The notes under the pieces: model-generated
What the model was told of the DNA's origin: nothing
The model's input: only the letters and a program-made list of their open reading frames with translations
Database searches by the model: none
DNA from: Pseudomonas californiensis
GTDB taxonomy: Bacteria; Pseudomonadota; Gammaproteobacteria; Pseudomonadales; Pseudomonadaceae
Assembly (NCBI RefSeq): GCF_021147775.1
Contig: NZ_JAGTPK010000019.1
Span: 1-64,000, forward strand
Direction: 5' to 3'
Length of the DNA stretch: 64,000 bases
Shown here: one piece after another, positions 17,103-26,278 of the stretch
Position numbering within the stretch: the first letter of the stretch is position 1
How the letters are laid out: each line of letters opens with the position of its first letter
Made by a program: the position numbers and the translations under genes

Positions 17103-18470
17103 ATGACTATCGATCTTAAAAAACTGCAAAAAGACATCGTGGCTGAAGTCAATCGCCGCGAATACGAGCGTGTTTCTGCGAGCGCCCAGGCGTCCCGGAT
17201 TGCCTCGACGCTGCCGAACGACCTGATCCACGCGTTTGAGCCGATGGAGCTGGAAGGTCACTTGCCTCCTGGCCCAGAGCGTTATGTACCGCCAGTGGCC
17301 GATGACGCAGTCAACGAAGCTCAGCCCGCCTCTGCGCAAGTTCCGCCGCCCAGTCTGTACAGAAAACTGCGCAGTACTCCGCTCATCGGCAAGTACGTCA
17401 GTCATCCCCGGATCATGGGCTTCCTGACCCGCGTGCGGGAGCGGCCGGGCGGAGCCTCGCTGAAAAACGTTGTGGTCATGCTGGTTCGTGCAGTGGTCTA
17501 TCGCATTCCCGGCATGCAGCGTCTGGTGTTCATCGGCAAAGTCCTGCAGCTGATGCCCGAGCGCATGTACGCAATGGAATACCACCTGGCCGACGGTAAT
17601 ACGCGTCTGCGCAATATTGGTCTGCAGATTCAGAATCAGACCAACCAGAGCCTTTATACCCACGCCCTGGCCATCGAGCAGAACGAGCAGTATCTGTTCA
17701 CGCGCATGGAGCGTCTTGAACAGCGCCAGCGCGAACACATGGTGACCGTGTCTCAGGCACAGGTCAGCGGTGGCCGATCGGCCGAGGAAGCACCAGGCAT
17801 GCCGCCTGAGTTGTACCTGGAATTCGAAGCCAACTTCCGTGGCTCGAAGGAAATGATCCGCGAGCGTCTGAAAGCCAACCTGCCGTACTTCATGAACAAT
17901 GCCGACGCGGCATTGACCACCGATCCGGTGCTGGACCTGGGCTGCGGTCGTGGTGAATGGCTGCAGCTGCTTAAAGAGGCCAATATCCCGGCCATCGGGG
18001 TGGACTCCAACACCGCAATGATTGAGTGCTGCACCGATGCAGGCCTGGAAGCCTACGTAGGCGATGCCCTGCAATACCTCGCTGCGATGCCCGCTCACAG
18101 CCTCAGCGGCCTGACGGCCTTTCATATCATCGAGCATCTGCCGCTGGACGTGTTCATTGGCCTGATTGATGAAGCCCGTCGTGTCGTGCGCCCAGGCGGT
18201 GTGGTGTTGTTTGAAACGCCAAACCCGGAAAACCTGATTGTCGGTGCCTGCAACTTCTACATTGACCCGACGCATCGTAATCCGATGCCTCCGGCACTGG
18301 TGGGCTTCATGCTCAAGGCTCGTGGTTTTGAGCGCGTCGAAATCGACCGTCGTCATCCTGGTAATGAAACGCTGCACCTCAAAGGCAGCGACGAAGCCAT
18401 CAACGCCCCTCTCAATCGATTGCTGTTTGGTGCGCAAGACTACGCCGCCATCGGTTATGCGCCTGAATAA
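17103..18470 (+). CDS. SAM-dependent methyltransferase, probable O-chain capping enzyme
   Basis: Class I methyltransferase of 455 aa. The C-terminal half carries DLGCGRGEWL (about 278-287), GVDSN, a TAFHIIEHLPLD segment and GGVVLFETPNPEN, the usual SAM-binding order. The N-terminal 270 residues include a proline-rich linker and a long helical part (about 185-225, EQNEQYLFTRMERLEQRQREH) likely to form a coiled coil. In Wzm/Wzt systems with a Wzt binding domain, a methyl or phosphomethyl cap ends the chain, and coiled coils set chain length in WbdD-type enzymes. That role is inferred here. It is followed at 15 bp by the tandem glycosyltransferase gene. Confidence 0.8.
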   Translation: MTIDLKKLQKDIVAEVNRREYERVSASAQASRIASTLPNDLIHAFEPMELEGHLPPGPERYVPPVADDAVNEAQPASAQVPPPSLYRKLRSTPLIGKYVSHPRIMGFLTRVRERPGGASLKNVVVMLVRAVVYRIPGMQRLVFIGKVLQLMPERMYAMEYHLADGNTRLRNIGLQIQNQTNQSLYTHALAIEQNEQYLFTRMERLEQRQREHMVTVSQAQVSGGRSAEEAPGMPPELYLEFEANFRGSKEMIRERLKANLPYFMNNADAALTTDPVLDLGCGRGEWLQLLKEANIPAIGVDSNTAMIECCTDAGLEAYVGDALQYLAAMPAHSLSGLTAFHIIEHLPLDVFIGLIDEARRVVRPGGVVLFETPNPENLIVGACNFYIDPTHRNPMPPALVGFMLKARGFERVEIDRRHPGNETLHLKGSDEAINAPLNRLLFGAQDYAAIGYAPE

Positions 18471-18485
18471 GACTGAACTGACCTC

Positions 18486-21374
18486 ATGCATCTAATTATC
18501 TGCAATGAACGCCTGCTGTTCCGTTTCGGCGTCGATCGCGTTTTACTGCTCCTCGCTCAAGGCCTGAAAGCAGCGGGCTGGCACATCACCTTTGTCGCCC
18601 AACGCGCCAACCACGATGTGCTGCGCCGTATTACCGACGACATCCACACCCCACCGCTGCATGACGGGCCGTATACCGAACTCGATCAAGTCACTGCGCA
18701 ATGGCTGCGTGACAACCGCCACCGTTTTGTCCCTGTCGGTCAAGATCCGGTCGGTACCGTGGCGCTGATTGGCGGTTGGCCGTTCTATGCGTCCATTGCC
18801 GTGTTCCGTCAGTGGGGCATCCCTACCGTGGCGCTCGACTGTGGCGGCGTGCCTTATGACGACATGCAAGGGCCGGCGCGCCTGGTTCAGGAACGCTTGC
18901 GTGCACAACGCCGGGAATTCCTGCCCGAAGCCCAGGTGGTGACGCCCATCAGCCACTTCGTTTCGCGTACCCAGAGCCTGCCCGATGCAGGTCATGGCGT
19001 AAAAATATCAATGATTCACCTAGGCGCCGACCACCTGACCGGTGGCGTTGATCAAAGCCTCTGGCAAAACGGCCATCAGGCTGAAAGCGCGCTCAGCGCT
19101 GTCGATGCAGGCGAAGGCCCCACCATCATCAATCTGGGCCGCTGGGAAACCGGCAACTACAAGAACAGCGAAGGTCTTTACCCGATTGCCCGGCAGATCA
19201 TCGCCGTGCACCCCAAGGCGCGCTTCAGCGTGCTGGCCACGGCTGAAGAGCTCGATTTGCCCGAAGATCTAAAGGGGCACATCCTGCCGTTGGGACACCC
19301 CAGCGATGCTGACCTCAATGCCTTGATGGCCAGTGCGCAACTGGGTATCAGCGTTTCTCACTGGGAAGGTTTCAACCTGCCATTGGCCGAAATGCAGCAG
19401 CTGCGCAAGCCGGTGCTGGTGTTGAACATTGGCGCCCACCCTGAAGTCGTCGCTGACCCTCAGCAACTGTGCACTGATGAACACGACATTGCTGAAAAGG
19501 CTCTGCGCGTTCTGTCCGGTGAGCTGCTGACCGGCGCCGAATGGGATGCCCGTCTGGACACCTTCCAGCAGACCTTCACCTGGCAGCACACTATCAAGGC
19601 GTATGCCGAATTGCTGGCCGACCTGGCACCAATTCAGGATCTGCCGGTACCGCAACTGATCATCGACACCAGCGCCTGCCTGCGTGACACCGCCAATACA
19701 GGTGTCGCTCGTGTGGTCCGCAGCCTGACCCGCAAGCTGCAGAATATCGGCCAGCCGCTGTTCGTGACCTGGAACGAGATCCTGCACGCGTACGTGTTTC
19801 CTACCGAAGACGAATACCGCAACCTGGCGTTGTACGGGGGGCCGCTGCCGGATCCCGAGCACTACTTGCTGCCCCGGTCGCCGATCCATGCACCCCAGAC
19901 CCTGGCCAGCATGGGCAACCGTCGCCTCAATGGCGGCTGGTTGCTGCATAGCGAAATCGTCTTCGAGCGTCACGGCCCGGCACGACGTGCAGCCGCGCGA
20001 GAACTTGGCCTGCAAGTGGCCGCCATTTTCTACGACGCTATCCCGGTGACTCACCCGGAATGGGTCGCCGACATCAGTATTCGCGACAACCACGCGGCGT
20101 ATATGACCGGCCTGGCTGAATGTGATCGCGTGCTGCCGATCTCCCCCGACGCGGGCAAACAGCTGCAGGCGTTCTGGGAACGGGAACACATCAAGCCTCG
20201 CGCTCAGGTACGCACCTGCTGGATCCCTGGCGAGCTGACCGCTTCACCGCGCGCTACCACGCCAGCCGCTGCGCCGCGTAAAGGCGAGCCGCTGCGTATC
20301 CTGTGCGTATCGACCCTTGAGCCGCGCAAGAACCACAAGGTTCTACTCGCCGCAGTCGCACGTCTGGCAGCGGATTACCCCGAACTGGACTGGCAGCTGG
20401 ACATGATCGGCAACCGCTACGCCGGCGCCGACTACATTGTTGATGCCGTGCGCGAGGCCAGCGCTGCCGACCCGCGCATCGTCTGGCATGGCGTGGTCAA
20501 TGACGACACACTCAATGACTATTACGCTCGTGCTCACGTCAGCGTTTATGCCTCGCTGGTCGAAGGCTACGGCATGCCCATCGTCGAAAGCCTCTGGCAT
20601 GCACGCCCGTGCATCTGCCACAACGGCGGCGTGATGGCCGAATTGGCTGCCGAAGGCGGATGCCGCACCGTAGACATGACCGATCCGGCATCGCTGGCGG
20701 CCATGATCCATGAGCTGGCGACCCAGCCCGAGCACTATTTGCAACTGGCCAGCGAAGCCGTGGCGCGTCCAATCCTGACCTGGCGCAGTTATGCCCGGGA
20801 ACTGCTGCGTCAATTGGCAGGCCATAACCCGCGCTTGTCGCTCAAACCATTGCCGCGTCAATGGCAGCATTTTCTGATCGCGCCCGAAATAGCAGTGACA
20901 GATGCACCGGGACAACTGGCCCTGGCCACATTGCTGACCCACCGTCCGTCGGTTTGTGCCCTGCTTATCGGGGAACATCCGCACTGGTTGACCGAGCTGG
21001 CCGGGCGTCAAATTGCCTGTGCCTGGCAACTTGTCGAGGGCGATGCCTCTGGTGCCGTGACCCGTCACGGCAACCTGAGCCGCATCGATGCGCCCGTTGA
21101 TCAGGCGCTGCCGATGCTGCTCGATGAGTTCCAGATCAGTGAAATCGACGTCGACCTGATCATTCTGGCCGCTGAGCAGAGCCACAATGCGCAGGTGCAA
21201 CTGCTGCTCAACACTCGCCTGACGAGGCAGGGCGCAGAAGGTCTTCTATTAATAGAAGGCGACAACGCCAACGCAGTGGCCCTGTCCCTCGGGCTGGCGG
21301 CTGAAGCCGACATCGAGTTGCCGGGTCTGAGCGGCTATCGCTTCCCTTATGCCGCGGCAGGAACCGAGCCATGA
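18486..21374 (+). CDS. Large two-domain family 4 glycosyltransferase
   Basis: A 962-aa cytoplasmic enzyme with two GT4 modules. The first (about 1-385) has IINLGRWETGNYKNSEGL and SHWEGFNLPLAEMQQL. The second (about 390-775) starts at LIIDTSACLRDTANTGVARV and carries CVSTLEPRKNHKVLL and SLVEGYGMPIVESLWHARP. A third part (about 790-962) has no recognised fold and looks like a degenerate nucleotide-binding domain. Two catalytic modules in one chain suggest that two successive linkages of the repeat are made by one protein, as in several homopolymer synthases such as WbdA. It overlaps the next glycosyltransferase by 4 nt. Confidence 0.85.
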   Translation: MHLIICNERLLFRFGVDRVLLLLAQGLKAAGWHITFVAQRANHDVLRRITDDIHTPPLHDGPYTELDQVTAQWLRDNRHRFVPVGQDPVGTVALIGGWPFYASIAVFRQWGIPTVALDCGGVPYDDMQGPARLVQERLRAQRREFLPEAQVVTPISHFVSRTQSLPDAGHGVKISMIHLGADHLTGGVDQSLWQNGHQAESALSAVDAGEGPTIINLGRWETGNYKNSEGLYPIARQIIAVHPKARFSVLATAEELDLPEDLKGHILPLGHPSDADLNALMASAQLGISVSHWEGFNLPLAEMQQLRKPVLVLNIGAHPEVVADPQQLCTDEHDIAEKALRVLSGELLTGAEWDARLDTFQQTFTWQHTIKAYAELLADLAPIQDLPVPQLIIDTSACLRDTANTGVARVVRSLTRKLQNIGQPLFVTWNEILHAYVFPTEDEYRNLALYGGPLPDPEHYLLPRSPIHAPQTLASMGNRRLNGGWLLHSEIVFERHGPARRAAARELGLQVAAIFYDAIPVTHPEWVADISIRDNHAAYMTGLAECDRVLPISPDAGKQLQAFWEREHIKPRAQVRTCWIPGELTASPRATTPAAAPRKGEPLRILCVSTLEPRKNHKVLLAAVARLAADYPELDWQLDMIGNRYAGADYIVDAVREASAADPRIVWHGVVNDDTLNDYYARAHVSVYASLVEGYGMPIVESLWHARPCICHNGGVMAELAAEGGCRTVDMTDPASLAAMIHELATQPEHYLQLASEAVARPILTWRSYARELLRQLAGHNPRLSLKPLPRQWQHFLIAPEIAVTDAPGQLALATLLTHRPSVCALLIGEHPHWLTELAGRQIACAWQLVEGDASGAVTRHGNLSRIDAPVDQALPMLLDEFQISEIDVDLIILAAEQSHNAQVQLLLNTRLTRQGAEGLLLIEGDNANAVALSLGLAAEADIELPGLSGYRFPYAAAGTEP

Positions 21375-22969
21375 ACGTTCTGGTCATCTCCAACTTTTTT
21401 CCGCCCCATGTAATCGGGGGCGCGGAAATCATTGCGCATCATCACGCCAAGGCCCTTGCGGACCGCGGCCACGATGTTCGGGTGCTGGCCGGTGACAACA
21501 GCCTGGGCCTGCCGCGCTACCCCATCAAGACCGAAGTCTTCGATGGGATGCCCGTCACGCGCGTGTCCCTCACCCAGCATGATTTTGCGCCCACCGGCAA
21601 CAACGTCTGCCATCCAGGCGTGGAACGCGTGTTCCTTGACCTGATCGCCGACTGGCAGCCGGACGTCATCCATGCCCACCACATGGCGGGCATGTCGCTG
21701 GGCATCCTGCAGCTGGCCCGCGCACGCGGCATCCGTATCGCATTGACCCTGCATGACCACTGGGGTTTCTGCATCAACAGCACGCGGATCACCACCCAGA
21801 AAAGCCTGTGCCAGGACAGCACCCAATGCCACACCTGCCATGAGCACATTCACGACGACGGTGTACAACTGCCGCAACGCATGCGCCAGGACTACCTGCG
21901 CTGGCAGCTCGACGCGGTGGATTACTTCATTTCCCCGAGCCGTTACCTGGCCGATCAGTACATTCTCAACGGCATTCCTGCCGAACGCATGCACGTGATT
22001 GCCAACGGTATCGGCTTGCAACGCTTCAGTGACACCGCGCCACCGCCGCCCGGTGAGCGTCTGAATATCCTGTTTACCGGCTACATGGGCGACCATAAAG
22101 GGGTGCCTGCGCTGCTGGAAGCCGTGGCGTTGTTGCCCCATAAAAAGGTCCATCTGGACATGGTCGGCGACGGTCATATGCTAGATAGCTATATAGCTAG
22201 CTTGTTAGCTAGTGCACCTGATGTGTCGGTGAAATTCTGGGGCCGTCTGCCCAACGCCCGCATTGCAGAGCGCTTTGCCAAGGCGCATGTATTCGTTCTG
22301 CCGTCGGTGTGCCCCGAGAACCAGCCCGTCACCATCACTGAAGCCATGGCCTGCGGCCTGCCGGTGGTTGCGTCGCGTATCGGTGGCATTTCCGAGCTGG
22401 TCGAGGAGGGGCACACCGGGTGGCTTGCCGAACCTGGCAACGCCGTCGACCTGGCCGAGCGGCTAAGGTATTACATCGATCACCCCGAGCAGATCGCAGC
22501 CCACGGCAAAGCCAGCCGTGAACGTATCCAGGCGTTCGAGTTTGAACTGCAGATCGATCGGATCGAGGCCCTGTTGTCTTCCCCTGCCACCGAGCGCGAT
22601 CAGCCGTTGCGCCTGATCGCTTGCCACGGCGCCCCTCTGGACGCAACGTTCAGCGCCGTACTGGAAGAGACCGCCCCGATCCCCGCCAACCGACCACAAC
22701 CGGTTTCGCAGCCATGCTTTATTCCGGTCAACTGGATCACCCCTCAGGCAGCGAGTCTGTTGTGGGTCTCCGGCATTGTGGCCCATGACCCTGACACAGC
22801 TCTGCAACACATTGCGGCGTATCGTGAGCTTGAGAAGCCCGTTGTTTTAGACGAGCGGAACATCTTCGTTGCACGCAAGGTGGACGATGTGCTCAAGGTC
22901 CGCGGAAAAAATCAAAGCGCCTTAGGCTTAAAGGTTCTAACAAACCCGCCGAAAGCTAGTATTGTGTAA
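21371..22969 (+). CDS. Family 4 glycosyltransferase containing an embedded TAGCTA site
   Basis: 532-aa GT-B transferase. The N-terminal domain begins MNVLVISNFFPPHVIGGAE and has cysteine clusters around CINSTRITTQKSLCQ...CHTCHEH. The donor domain has ILFTGYMGDHKGVPALLEAV and the ENQPVTITEAMACGLPVVAS motif (about 315-335). The last 130 residues resemble the C-terminal extension of the preceding gene. Codons 271-281 (LDSYIASLLAS) use CTA, ATA, TTG, TTA and GCT/AGT, unlike the GC-ending codons elsewhere in the gene, and thereby create a TAGCTA array. It is the last gene before the S-layer-like gene. Confidence 0.85.
   Translation: MNVLVISNFFPPHVIGGAEIIAHHHAKALADRGHDVRVLAGDNSLGLPRYPIKTEVFDGMPVTRVSLTQHDFAPTGNNVCHPGVERVFLDLIADWQPDVIHAHHMAGMSLGILQLARARGIRIALTLHDHWGFCINSTRITTQKSLCQDSTQCHTCHEHIHDDGVQLPQRMRQDYLRWQLDAVDYFISPSRYLADQYILNGIPAERMHVIANGIGLQRFSDTAPPPPGERLNILFTGYMGDHKGVPALLEAVALLPHKKVHLDMVGDGHMLDSYIASLLASAPDVSVKFWGRLPNARIAERFAKAHVFVLPSVCPENQPVTITEAMACGLPVVASRIGGISELVEEGHTGWLAEPGNAVDLAERLRYYIDHPEQIAAHGKASRERIQAFEFELQIDRIEALLSSPATERDQPLRLIACHGAPLDATFSAVLEETAPIPANRPQPVSQPCFIPVNWITPQAASLLWVSGIVAHDPDTALQHIAAYRELEKPVVLDERNIFVARKVDDVLKVRGKNQSALGLKVLTNPPKASIV
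22181..22212. repeat. TAGCTA array inside a glycosyltransferase gene
   Basis: CTAGATAGCTATATAGCTAG followed by CTTGTTAGCTAG repeats the units found around parA and after repA, 16 kb away. The reading frame stays intact, but nearly every codon is an AT-rich synonym uncommon in the surrounding gene, so the DNA sequence itself appears to be under selection. Confidence 0.65.
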
Positions 22970-23333
22970 CTACTTGGCGCGTGGGAAAAATCTGAAAGAC
23001 ACGTAGGAAAGATTTCGTAAGCTGCTCTTTTGGCTAAAAATTACCTTTACATTTGTTTATTAATGCTGCCTATTATCCGGCCACATGTCACATAGACATG
23101 GTCTGACACAGGTAGGTGGCGGCTATAGATGTAGAGCAATTCGATAGATAAAAACTATTGTGAAAAATTTCCTACGTGATATTGCAAATTTTCCTACTGT
23201 TACGGCTGAGATACACAAATACCTATGCTAGAGTGCCGCCCAAGGCTGCACGGAGTGCTGGGCAGCTGATGAACGGACAAAGGTTGTCCGTTTATGTGTC
23301 AGCTTCTTTTTATAATGATTCCTGGAGTAAACA
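22970..23333 (+). promoter_or_regulatory. Promoter and leader of the S-layer-like gene
   Basis: A 364-bp AT-rich spacer. CACGTAGGAAA (23000-23010) recurs inverted as TTTCCTACGTG (23168-23178), with a third half-copy TTTTCCTACTG at 23189-23199. TATGCT near 23224 could be a -10 element. The leader holds a 9-bp hairpin, AACGGACAA/TTGTCCGTT (23272-23292), about 40 nt before the start codon, and GGAG 6 nt before the ATG. Stable 5' hairpins and strong ribosome sites are common on abundant S-layer mRNAs. Confidence 0.5.
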
Positions 23334-25883
23334 ATGGCTGCTTCCACCTACTTTGCACAAGTTCAACAACTGTACATCGCCTACTTTGGCCGTCCAGCTG
23401 ACACCACCGGCCTGAACTTCTGGGCTACCCAGATCGACAACGCTAACGGCAACATCGCTGCAGTTCAGGCTGGCTTCTCGGCTTCCGCTGAATCCACCGC
23501 TCTGTTTGGCAACTCGTCGAACATCGACAAAGTTACCGCTATCTATCAGAACGCTTTCGGTCGTCAGCCAGAAGCTGCTGGCCTGACCTTCTGGGTAAAC
23601 CAGTTGAACAACGGCACTGTCAGCCAGGCTCAAGCTGCCTGGACCATCCAGCAATCGGCCGGTTCGGTTGACGCTGCGGTCGTTCAAGCCAAACTGGTTG
23701 CCGCTCAAGCGTTCACCGCTCAGATCGACACCACTGCTGAAATCCAGGGCTACCAGGGTACTGCAGCTGCTGACGCTGGCCGTGCTTTCCTGGCTACCGT
23801 TACATCTTCCGCTACTGGCGTAACTGCTGTTGCTAACGCTGCCAACGCTTTGGCTGGCGCTGTAGCTGTTGGCGGCACTGTTGGTACCACATTCGCCCTG
23901 ACCACCGGTGTGGATACACTGACTGGCACCGCTGGCAACGATATTTTCAACGGTGCGAACATCGCAACCAACCCTACTTTGAGCGTTGGCGACACCATCA
24001 ACGGCGGCGCTGGTAACGATACCTTTAACCTGTTCACTTCGGTTGCTGGTGTTCAGCCTGGTTCGACCACTAACGTTGAAGTCATCAACGTCAACAACTC
24101 CTCTGGTGGCGTTGCTTCCGTAACAGCTGGTCAGTTTGTTGGTGCTACCAACATCAACTCCACTGGTGCTGCTTCCGTTACCGTCACCGGTTTGAGCGCT
24201 ACTCAGCAAGTTGGCCTGAGCGGTTCGACTGCTGGTACCGCTGCTGCATTGTTCACCGCTACTCAGACTACTGCAGGTGCTCTGACCCTTAACCTGAACG
24301 GTGCTGTAGGTTCCGCTGGTGCTGCCCGCACTGTTGACGTTTCGGGCGCTACTGCGCTGACCGTGACTTCTACTGGTACTGCAAGCACGCTGCAAGGCGT
24401 AACCTTGGGTAACGCTGCTACCACCCTGGCTGTTAACGCAACAGCGAACGCTTTTTTGGGCGGCGTTGCAGGTACTGGCCTGACTACTGTTACTGCTTCC
24501 GGCACCGCCGCAAGCGTTAACTTGGGCACACTGGGTTCGACTGTAGTTACTTCGATCAACGCTTCCGGCCTGACCGCTGGCGGCCTGAACGTCACTCTGG
24601 CGAACGGTAACGTTGGCACTGTGACTTTCGTTGGCGGCGCTGGTAACGATACCTTCAACCTGGGTAACAACGTTCTGACTGGTACTGCTGGTCAAATCAA
24701 TGCTGGTGCAGGTACTGGTGACACTCTGGGCCTGACGTTGGCTACTCAGCTGACTACCGCTCTGGCTCCAGCCTATGTTGGTTTTGAAATCCTGAACCTG
24801 GGTGGCGTTAGCCAGACTTACAACATCGCACCTCTGACTGGTATCACTGGTGTAACTGTTGGTGGCGCAACCGGCGAAACGACTGTTGTTAACGGTCTGA
24901 CCGCTCTGACTCCACAGACCATCACTTCGACTGGCGTTCACGGTCTGACTGTAGGCGTTACTAACGCTACTACTGTTGGCACCAACGACACTCTGAACCT
25001 GGTTCTGAGCAGCGGCGCTACTCTGAACGCTGTTTCGACTTTGGAAGCTCTGTCGGTTGCTGGCGTTGAAACTCTGAACATCACTGCTGCCACTGGCACT
25101 GGTGCAACAACTGTTTCGGCTCTGACCAACGGTAACAACCTGAGCACCATTAACCTGCTGGGTGACTCGCCAATCTCTTTCACCGTTGGCAACAACGCTG
25201 TTGGCGCTAACCTGTCGCTGAATGCTACCGGTGCTGGCAACCACACCATCGACTTCTCCGGCGCCCTTGGCAGCGGTGTTTCGATCACTTCCGGTGCAGG
25301 CAATGACATTCTGATCGGTTCCGGTCAGAACGACGTAATCCGTGGCGGCGCTGGTAACGACGTATTGGCTACAGCTGCTGTAACTGTAACTGCCGGCTCG
25401 GCTACCGCCACTGCCCCAGCTACCATTACTGGTATCAGTGCTGCCCTTACTACCGGTGTTGACATCTTGACTGGTGGTACTGGTAACGATTCGTTCGCAA
25501 TCAGCCACTCTACTGTTGCAAACGCGAGCTCGATCACTGACCTGAACCTGGGTACTAACGTGGTTGCTGGCGGCGTGGACGGCCTGTGGTTCAACACTGC
25601 TACTCCTCCTGCTACCGCTGTAACTGTTGTCGCTCTGACTGCTGCTCAGCAGACAGCTGTAACTGCAGCAGCTACGCTGGCTGCTGCTGTTGACTTGGTA
25701 CTGGGCACTGCTAGCGGCGTTAACAACGTTGCTCAGTTCACCTACGGTACCGATACCTACATCGTAACCAACGGTGATGGCGCGACTACTGCAACTTACA
25801 CCGCTGCTCAAGACAACCTGGTCAAGATCACTGGCGTAGTGGGTGTTCTGGACGCTTCCGACATCCACTTCGTTGCTGCGTAA
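23334..25883 (+). CDS. RsaA-like S-layer/RTX-type surface protein with DUF4214 domain
   Basis: An 849-aa Ala/Thr/Gly/Val/Asn-rich protein without cysteine and with very few lysines. It lacks a signal peptide, as type I substrates do. Residues 1 to about 110 carry two DUF4214-like units (YFGRPADTTGLNFWATQID and AFGRQPEAAGLTFWVNQLN). RTX-type calcium motifs follow: TGTAGNDIF (about 198), GGAGNDTFNL twice, GAGNDILIGSGQ and GGAGNDVL (about 660-680), and GGTGNDSF (about 715). The last 50 residues (FTYGTDTYIV...TYTAAQDNLVKITGVVGVLDASDIHF) resemble the end of Caulobacter RsaA (FGGDTYVVVD...FVSGADAVIKLTGLV), its secretion region. Codons are strongly GCT/GGT/GTT/AAC-biased, unlike neighbours, which points to very high expression. 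An adhesin is the main alternative. Confidence 0.8.
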   Translation: MAASTYFAQVQQLYIAYFGRPADTTGLNFWATQIDNANGNIAAVQAGFSASAESTALFGNSSNIDKVTAIYQNAFGRQPEAAGLTFWVNQLNNGTVSQAQAAWTIQQSAGSVDAAVVQAKLVAAQAFTAQIDTTAEIQGYQGTAAADAGRAFLATVTSSATGVTAVANAANALAGAVAVGGTVGTTFALTTGVDTLTGTAGNDIFNGANIATNPTLSVGDTINGGAGNDTFNLFTSVAGVQPGSTTNVEVINVNNSSGGVASVTAGQFVGATNINSTGAASVTVTGLSATQQVGLSGSTAGTAAALFTATQTTAGALTLNLNGAVGSAGAARTVDVSGATALTVTSTGTASTLQGVTLGNAATTLAVNATANAFLGGVAGTGLTTVTASGTAASVNLGTLGSTVVTSINASGLTAGGLNVTLANGNVGTVTFVGGAGNDTFNLGNNVLTGTAGQINAGAGTGDTLGLTLATQLTTALAPAYVGFEILNLGGVSQTYNIAPLTGITGVTVGGATGETTVVNGLTALTPQTITSTGVHGLTVGVTNATTVGTNDTLNLVLSSGATLNAVSTLEALSVAGVETLNITAATGTGATTVSALTNGNNLSTINLLGDSPISFTVGNNAVGANLSLNATGAGNHTIDFSGALGSGVSITSGAGNDILIGSGQNDVIRGGAGNDVLATAAVTVTAGSATATAPATITGISAALTTGVDILTGGTGNDSFAISHSTVANASSITDLNLGTNVVAGGVDGLWFNTATPPATAVTVVALTAAQQTAVTAAATLAAAVDLVLGTASGVNNVAQFTYGTDTYIVTNGDGATTATYTAAQDNLVKITGVVGVLDASDIHFVAA

Positions 25884-25944
25884 GTAGTAACGCTAAGGAT
25901 CAGGTAGATTTATTTCTACCTGAACCTAGATGTTGAGGTTGTAG

Positions 25945-25983
25945 AAAAACCCTGCGTTCTGAAAAGAATGCGGGGTTTTTTAT
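25945..25983 (+). terminator. Rho-independent terminator after the S-layer-like gene
   Basis: A 16-bp stem (AAAAACCCTGCGTTCT with AGAATGCGGGGTTTTT, two G-T wobbles) and a GAAA tetraloop end in a T-run. A smaller hairpin, CAGGTAGA/TCTACCTG, lies before it at 25901-25922. The strong stop fits a highly expressed gene, with limited read-through to the two genes downstream. Confidence 0.85.
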
Positions 25984-26008
25984 TTACGAAAAAAGGCAAG
26001 GCAACGAT

Positions 26009-26257
26009 ATGAATCAGGCCCAAATTATTACTCTGGATGGAAAAGAATATAAACTTGAAGAGCTTTCCGAAAAAGCTCGTATTCAGGTAGTCAATGTTCA
26101 GGTTGTGGAAGCTGAGATAACCCGTCTACAGCAGCTATTGGCCATTGCTCAGACGGCAAGGAATACTTATGTATCATCGCTCATAATAGAAGTCGGTGCC
26201 GGTGCTGAAATCAGTAGTCCTAAAAAACAGCGCCAAAAACAACAAAAGCCAAAATAG
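26009..26257 (+). CDS. Small conserved protein, DUF6447-like
   Basis: An 82-aa protein beginning MNQAQIITLDGKEYKLEELS, with a helical centre (VQVVEAEITRLQQLLAIAQTARNTYVSSL) and a basic tail (KKQRQKQQKPK). The DGKEY...VVEAEI...LAIAQTARNTY pattern is that of small proteins annotated as DUF6447, often found beside large secreted proteins and SapC genes. No function is established. It follows the S-layer terminator by about 25 bp and precedes sapC by 21 bp, so it may be a chaperone-like helper of the surface protein; this is inference from position only. Confidence 0.6.
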   Translation: MNQAQIITLDGKEYKLEELSEKARIQVVNVQVVEAEITRLQQLLAIAQTARNTYVSSLIIEVGAGAEISSPKKQRQKQQKPK

Positions 26258-26278
26258 AAAATACTGACTGAGGTAATT

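Noticed and set aside
17052..18491. 479-codon antisense frame over the methyltransferase gene
   Set aside because: The sense frame carries SAM-binding motifs and good codon use; the antisense product is His/Arg-rich and unrecognisable.
23310..25868. 852-codon open frame antisense to the S-layer-like gene
   Set aside because: It results from the strong codon bias and low-complexity composition of the sense gene. Its product is Ser/Val/Gln-rich without any domain, and it has no ribosome site.
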